6,971 nt of DNA from Endomicrobium sp. GTDB lineage: Bacteria; Elusimicrobiota; Endomicrobiia; Endomicrobiales; Endomicrobiaceae. Both the position numbers and the translations under genes were made by a program. The DNA is taken from assembly GCA_031273645.1 (NCBI GenBank), contig JAISRM010000152.1, positions 1 to 6,971 of the forward strand, written 5' to 3'. Positions 4,415 to 6,971 of this stretch are shown in pieces. Every line of letters starts with the position of its first letter. Position 1 is the first letter of the stretch. The notes beneath the pieces were generated by a model, which saw only the letters and a list, made by a program, of their open reading frames with translations, was not told where the DNA came from and did not search any database.

Positions 4415-5674
4415 TTACTTTTCAAAAGTAAATTCAAGAGCGCCTATTCTTACCAGATCTCCGGGTTTAGCGCCCATGTTTTCAAGTTCGTCGTCCAGTC
4501 CCATTTTTTTAAGAATATTTTGGTAACGCCTTAGAGCTTCGTCTTCTGTAAATTTTGTCATTTCCGTCAGAGTTTCAACTTTGCCGCCTGTTACAATATA
4601 TACGCCGTCTTCAAGGCTTATTTTAAACTCGGGCTCATAAACATATTTTTTTACCGGCACGGTTTCTATTTCTTCTTCAGGATTTATTTTTAACGGTTTG
4701 TCGAGCATTTTTACGGTTTCTTTAAGAAGATTTTCAATGCCGGCGCCGGTAACGGCCGATATTTCAATTATTTTTGCGGATTTCAAATGTTTTTTAAACT
4801 CTTTTACATGTTTATCGCTGCCTGACACATCGGTTTTATTTAAAACGACAATAACGTGTTTTTTTGCAATATATTTTGAATATTTTTTTAATTCGTTATT
4901 TATTATTTTATAGTTATGATACGGATCTGCTCCGTCAAAACCGCTTGCGTCTATTATGTGCAGAAGAACTTTTGTGCGCTTTATATGCCTTAAAAATTCA
5001 AGCCCAAGCCCTTTTCCTTCATGGGCGCCTTCTATAATGCCCGGAATATCGGCCGCGACAAAATGCCTTCCTTTAAAATCTACGACGCCGAGATTAGGTT
5101 CAAGCGTTGTAAACGGATAATCGGCAATTTTCGGTCTTGCCGCTGAAATTATAGAAAGAAGCGTTGACTTGCCGGCATTTGGAAGACCGACAAAACCTAC
5201 GTCGGCTATCAAGCGCAGTTCAAGGTTTATCTCTGCAATTTCTCCGGGTTCGCCTTTTTCGGCAATCCTTGGAGCAGTATTTTTTTGCGTTTTAAAAGAC
5301 GCGTTTCCTCTGCCGCCTCTGCCGCCTTTGGCCAATAAAATCTTTTCTCCGGCAATTTTTATATCGGCAAATAATTCTCCGTTTTTAAAAACAAGAGTTC
5401 CCAAAGGCACCTTTATTATAAGGTCGTCTCCGTATCTTCCGAATTTATCGCTGTTTTCGCCTTTATGTCCGTCTTTTGCTTTAAATTTAGGTCTGTAAGA
5501 TAGGTCTAACAGAGTGATTTTATGAGGGTCGCCTTCAAAATAAATATCGCCGCCTTTTCCGCCGTTTCCGCCGTTGGGGCCGCCGTAAGGCACGTATTTT
5601 TCCCTTCTAAAAGAAATACAGCCGTCGCCGCCGCGACCGGCTGTAAGCAAAATATTGGCTTTGTCTATAAACAT
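4415..5674 (-). CDS. obg: Obg-family GTPase (ribosome assembly)
   Basis: A 419-aa essential-type GTPase that acts late in 50S subunit assembly and links it to growth and stress signals. Numbering from the chosen start MFIDKANI: the glycine-rich Obg fold spans about 1-157 (GRGGDG, GGPNGGNGGKGGD, KGGRGGRGN). The G domain follows, with G1 GLPNAGKS (163-170), switch I DYPFTTLEPNLG, G3 DIPG (209-212), G4 NKTD (269-272) and G5 SAVTG (306-310). A C-terminal OCT domain covers about 340-419. All GTP-binding motifs are intact. The ATG at 5674 is preferred: it gives the family N-terminus and is preceded by AAAGGGAT (5686-5679). A TTG seven codons upstream lacks support. Third gene of the rplU-rpmA-obg operon; its 64-nt leader can fold so that this Shine-Dalgarno sequence is paired. 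Confidence 0.95.
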   Translation of the reverse strand: MFIDKANILLTAGRGGDGCISFRREKYVPYGGPNGGNGGKGGDIYFEGDPHKITLLDLSYRPKFKAKDGHKGENSDKFGRYGDDLIIKVPLGTLVFKNGELFADIKIAGEKILLAKGGRGGRGNASFKTQKNTAPRIAEKGEPGEIAEINLELRLIADVGFVGLPNAGKSTLLSIISAARPKIADYPFTTLEPNLGVVDFKGRHFVAADIPGIIEGAHEGKGLGLEFLRHIKRTKVLLHIIDASGFDGADPYHNYKIINNELKKYSKYIAKKHVIVVLNKTDVSGSDKHVKEFKKHLKSAKIIEISAVTGAGIENLLKETVKMLDKPLKINPEEEIETVPVKKYVYEPEFKISLEDGVYIVTGGKVETLTEMTKFTEDEALRRYQNILKKMGLDDELENMGAKPGDLVRIGALEFTFEK

Positions 5675-5678
5675 TGAA

Positions 5679-5727
5679 ATCCCTTTAAAAGACAAACTGC
5701 CCCCGTCTTTTAAAGAGGAGGCAGTTT
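5679..5727 (-). promoter_or_regulatory. Alternative hairpins in the rpmA-obg spacer covering the obg ribosome binding site
   Basis: On the minus-strand RNA, hairpin A pairs AAACUGCC (5727-5720) with GGCAGUUU (5701-5694), 8 bp, followed by GUCUUUUAAA, so it could act as a weak terminator after rpmA. Within its loop, UCUUUAAAAGAC (5716-5705) can pair with GUCUUUUAAAGG (5693-5682 or so) directly after the stem: 12 continuous pairs including one U-G. That pairing, hairpin B, takes up the obg Shine-Dalgarno sequence. A and B could alternate or form a pseudoknot. Pairings are read from the sequence; regulation is inferred. Confidence 0.5.
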
Positions 5728-5738
5728 AAATTAACGAA

Positions 5739-5993
5739 TTATTTAGAGATTATGTTGACATAACATCTGTCGCCGGCTTTTCTTACGAATTTAACTGTTC
5801 CGGCAACTTTTGCAAAAATAGTGTTGTCTTTGCCCATTCCTGCGTTTACTCCGGGGTAAAATTTCGTGCCTCTCTGGCGCACTATTATGGCGCCGGCAGA
5901 GGCCAGCTGATCTCCGTATATTTTTACTCCCAGCCTTTGACCGTGCGAATCGCGGCCGTTAGTCGATGAACCTTGCGCTTTTACATGTGCCAT
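5739..5993 (-). CDS. rpmA: 50S ribosomal protein L27
   Basis: An 84-aa protein of normal L27 length and clear family sequence: NGRDSHGQRLGVK, AGAIIVRQRGTKFYPG, NAGMGKDNTIFAK. L27 sits at the large-subunit peptidyl transferase centre, where its N-terminal tail reaches the tRNA acceptor ends. The tail here reads MAHVKAQGSS, with Val and Gln at positions where MAHKKGGGS-like sequence is common. There is no Firmicutes-type N-terminal extension needing cleavage. Start ATG is preceded by AGGAGAG (6007-6001). It lies between rplU (67-nt gap) and obg (64-nt gap); no ysxB-like gene lies between rplU and rpmA. Confidence 0.96.
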   Translation of the reverse strand: MAHVKAQGSSTNGRDSHGQRLGVKIYGDQLASAGAIIVRQRGTKFYPGVNAGMGKDNTIFAKVAGTVKFVRKAGDRCYVNIISK

Positions 5994-6018
5994 TTTAAAT
6001 CTCTCCTAAAAAATACTA

Positions 6019-6062
6019 AATTGTTGTGAACGCCGCGCCGTTTTCAGCGCTGCCAAACAATT
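6019..6062 (-). other. Imperfect inverted repeat in the rplU-rpmA spacer
   Basis: AATTGTT (6019-6025) and AACAATT (6056-6062) form a 7-bp outer stem that overlaps the rplU stop. Inside, GCGC words (6034-6037 and 6046-6049 region) can pair through a short GC-rich stem around TTTT. No T run follows, so a terminator is unlikely; it may be an mRNA-stabilising or processing hairpin. Weak evidence. Confidence 0.3.
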
Positions 6063-6378
6063 AATTTGCGGAAATTTTCGTTATTTCCAATTCGGTTACA
6101 TACTGACGGTGGCCTTGAAGTTTCTTATACCCTTTTTTAGGTCTTCTCTTAAATACGAGAATTTTAGAAGCTCTTTTCTGCGATAAAACTTTCGCCTGAA
6201 CGCTTGCGCCCTCTACAACGGGCTTTCCGACTGTAGCTTTGTCGCCGTCAGCCAGCATAAGAACTTCGTTAAGAACCACTTCCTGCCCTACTTGCGCTTC
6301 GTTGAGTTTTTCTACTACAAGGTTATTTCCTTCTTCTACTTTGTACTGCTTTCCGCCTGTTTTAATAATTGCATACAT
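6061..6378 (-). CDS. rplU: 50S ribosomal protein L21
   Basis: A 105-aa protein, the usual size for L21 (about 100-105). Typical features are the start MYAIIKTGGKQYKVEEG, the central segment KATVGKPVVEGASVQAKVLSQ and the basic rRNA-binding end KILVFKRRPKKGYKKLQGHRQ, followed by TELEITKI. L21 binds 23S rRNA during early assembly of the large subunit. The ATG is preceded by AAAGGAG (6393-6387). First gene of the rplU-rpmA-obg operon. Its leader is short (about 20 nt if the promoter at 6405-6433 is used), which leaves no room for an L21-type leader regulator. The divergent aminotransferase promoter has its -35 right next to this start codon. Confidence 0.96.
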   Translation of the reverse strand: MYAIIKTGGKQYKVEEGNNLVVEKLNEAQVGQEVVLNEVLMLADGDKATVGKPVVEGASVQAKVLSQKRASKILVFKRRPKKGYKKLQGHRQYVTELEITKISAN

Positions 6379-6407
6379 TTGACATACTCCTTTATAATCC
6401 GTATAAT
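6379..6407 (+). promoter_or_regulatory. Consensus sigma70 promoter for the aminotransferase gene
   Basis: TTGACA (6379-6384), a 17-bp spacer, TATAAT (6402-6407): both hexamers are perfect and the spacing is ideal. Transcription would start near 6414, giving a leader of about 54 nt. The -35 adjoins the rplU start codon and the spacer covers the rplU Shine-Dalgarno sequence. Confidence 0.8.
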
Positions 6408-6433
6408 CTACAAAAATTAAAAAAAAATGTCAA
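6405..6433 (-). promoter_or_regulatory. Sigma70 promoter for the rplU-rpmA-obg operon
   Basis: On the minus strand: TTGACA (6433-6428), a 17-bp A/T-only spacer apart from one G, then TAGATT (6410-6405), a 4 of 6 match to TATAAT. Start expected near 6398, leaving about 20 nt that contain AAAGGAG. Its -10 overlaps the -10 of the promoter on the other strand by three bases (6405-6407). Confidence 0.7.
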
Positions 6434-6467
6434 ACGGTCATATTAAGTTCCGGAGGGTTTAACCAAA

Positions 6468-6971
6468 ATGTTTATTTCAAAAAGAGCGCGGGCGATTAAA
6501 CCGTCGCCGACGCTTGCGATAGATTCAAAAGCCAAACTTATGAAACAGCGCGGAATAGACGTAATCAATTTCGGCGTTGGAGAACCCGATTTTGACACTC
6601 CCCAAAATATAAAAGACGCCGCGATCGAGGCAATAAATCAAGGTTACACAAAATACTGTCCCGTAAGCGGCAGCCCTCAGATAAAAAATGCCGTTATAGA
6701 AAAGCTTAAGCGCGACAACGCTCTCGACTACACGCCCGATGAAATAATAGTTTCATGCGGCGCAAAGCATTCTTTATATAATCTCTTTCAAGCCGTTATT
6801 AACGAAGGAGACGAGGTGATAATACCCGCGCCTTACTGGGTCTCTTACACGGACATGATAATCCTTGCCGGAGGAATTCCGGTCATAATAAACGGAGGGG
6901 AAGAAAACGGATTTAAAATTTTTGCCGACGATATAAAAAAAGCCGTAACCCCAAAAACTAAAGCTCTTATT
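6468..6971 (+). CDS. Aspartate aminotransferase (class I PLP enzyme), 5' part
   Basis: The first 168 residues of a protein that normally has about 390-400; it runs off the right edge. The sequence is typical of the AspB-type (subgroup Ib) aminotransferases, which exchange the amino group of aspartate and 2-oxoglutarate with PLP as cofactor in the cytoplasm. Visible landmarks are SPTLAIDSKAK (13-23), GVGEPDFDTP (36-45), GYTKYCPVSG (59-68), the phosphate-loop GAK (98-100) before HSLYN, GDEVIIPAPYWVSY (114-127) with W124 expected to stack on the PLP ring, and ITPKTKALI-like VTPKTKALI at the edge. The Schiff-base lysine and C-terminal substrate arginine lie outside the window. ATG at 6468 follows GGAGG (6452-6456). 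It is divergent from rplU and has a consensus promoter. The exact amino-acid specificity cannot be fixed from the N-terminal part (prephenate aminotransferases share this sequence type). Confidence 0.9.
   Translation, partial: MFISKRARAIKPSPTLAIDSKAKLMKQRGIDVINFGVGEPDFDTPQNIKDAAIEAINQGYTKYCPVSGSPQIKNAVIEKLKRDNALDYTPDEIIVSCGAKHSLYNLFQAVINEGDEVIIPAPYWVSYTDMIILAGGIPVIINGGEENGFKIFADDIKKAVTPKTKALI

Noticed and set aside
4277..4534. 85-codon + strand open frame running into the 3' end of obg
   Set aside because: No Shine-Dalgarno sequence, no recognisable protein, and its second half is antisense to the OCT domain of Obg.
5169..5498. 109-codon + strand open frame opposite obg
   Set aside because: Shadow of the glycine-rich Obg coding sequence; Pro/Ser/Phe-rich product without supporting signals.
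5675..5695. Upstream TTG start for obg adding seven residues (MSFKGIS)
   Set aside because: The ATG at 5674 gives the family N-terminus MFIDK and has AAAGGGAT at proper distance; the upstream codons overlap that ribosome binding site.
1..6971. A novel defence or secretion system
   Set aside because: No nuclease, toxin-antitoxin, reverse transcriptase, methylase or secretion component can be recognised; the accessory content is lipoproteins, one barrel protein and an IS. The only unidentified gene is the cut-off fragment at the left edge.

Overview
The window is bacterial, AT-rich, with heavy use of ATA (Ile) and AAA (Lys) codons, SPII lipoprotein signals and an outer-membrane beta-barrel gene, so the cell is diderm. 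The rplU-rpmA-obg order, the style of these proteins and the base composition would fit an Elusimicrobiota (Endomicrobium-like) genome. That lineage is an inference and cannot be proved from this stretch.

Region 1 (1-362): the 3' end of an unrecognised gene, closed by a strong intrinsic terminator. Region 2 (about 389-2186): a tandem array of four paralogous small lipoprotein genes, all on the + strand and 19-29 nt apart. Their C-terminal parts are almost invariant and the segment after the lipobox cysteine is variable. Two kinds of spacer, a hybrid second copy and a left-over copy of the copy-3/copy-4 spacer after the last gene show that the array was made by repeated tandem duplication and recombination.

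Region 3 (2217-4269): a 223-codon outer-membrane beta-barrel gene with a Sec signal peptide, cut in two by a complete 1292-bp IS256-family insertion sequence (2471-3762). The IS carries an intact 394-aa DDE transposase and imperfect terminal inverted repeats. It is flanked by an 11-bp direct repeat, and removing the IS and one repeat restores the barrel reading frame exactly. A GC-rich hairpin follows the barrel gene.

Region 4 (4415-6378, minus strand): the housekeeping operon rplU (L21), rpmA (L27) and obg (GTPase for ribosome assembly). The rpmA-obg spacer holds two alternative RNA hairpins, one of which would bury the obg Shine-Dalgarno sequence. Region 5 (6379-6971): a divergent aspartate aminotransferase gene that runs off the right edge. 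In the 89-bp gap between rplU and this gene lie two strong sigma70-type promoters whose -10 elements overlap head-on, so they should compete for RNA polymerase.

I found no defence system, CRISPR array, tRNA or rRNA. The most interesting parts are the recombining lipoprotein array, the IS-disrupted barrel gene next to it, and two candidate control elements (overlapping promoters and the obg leader).
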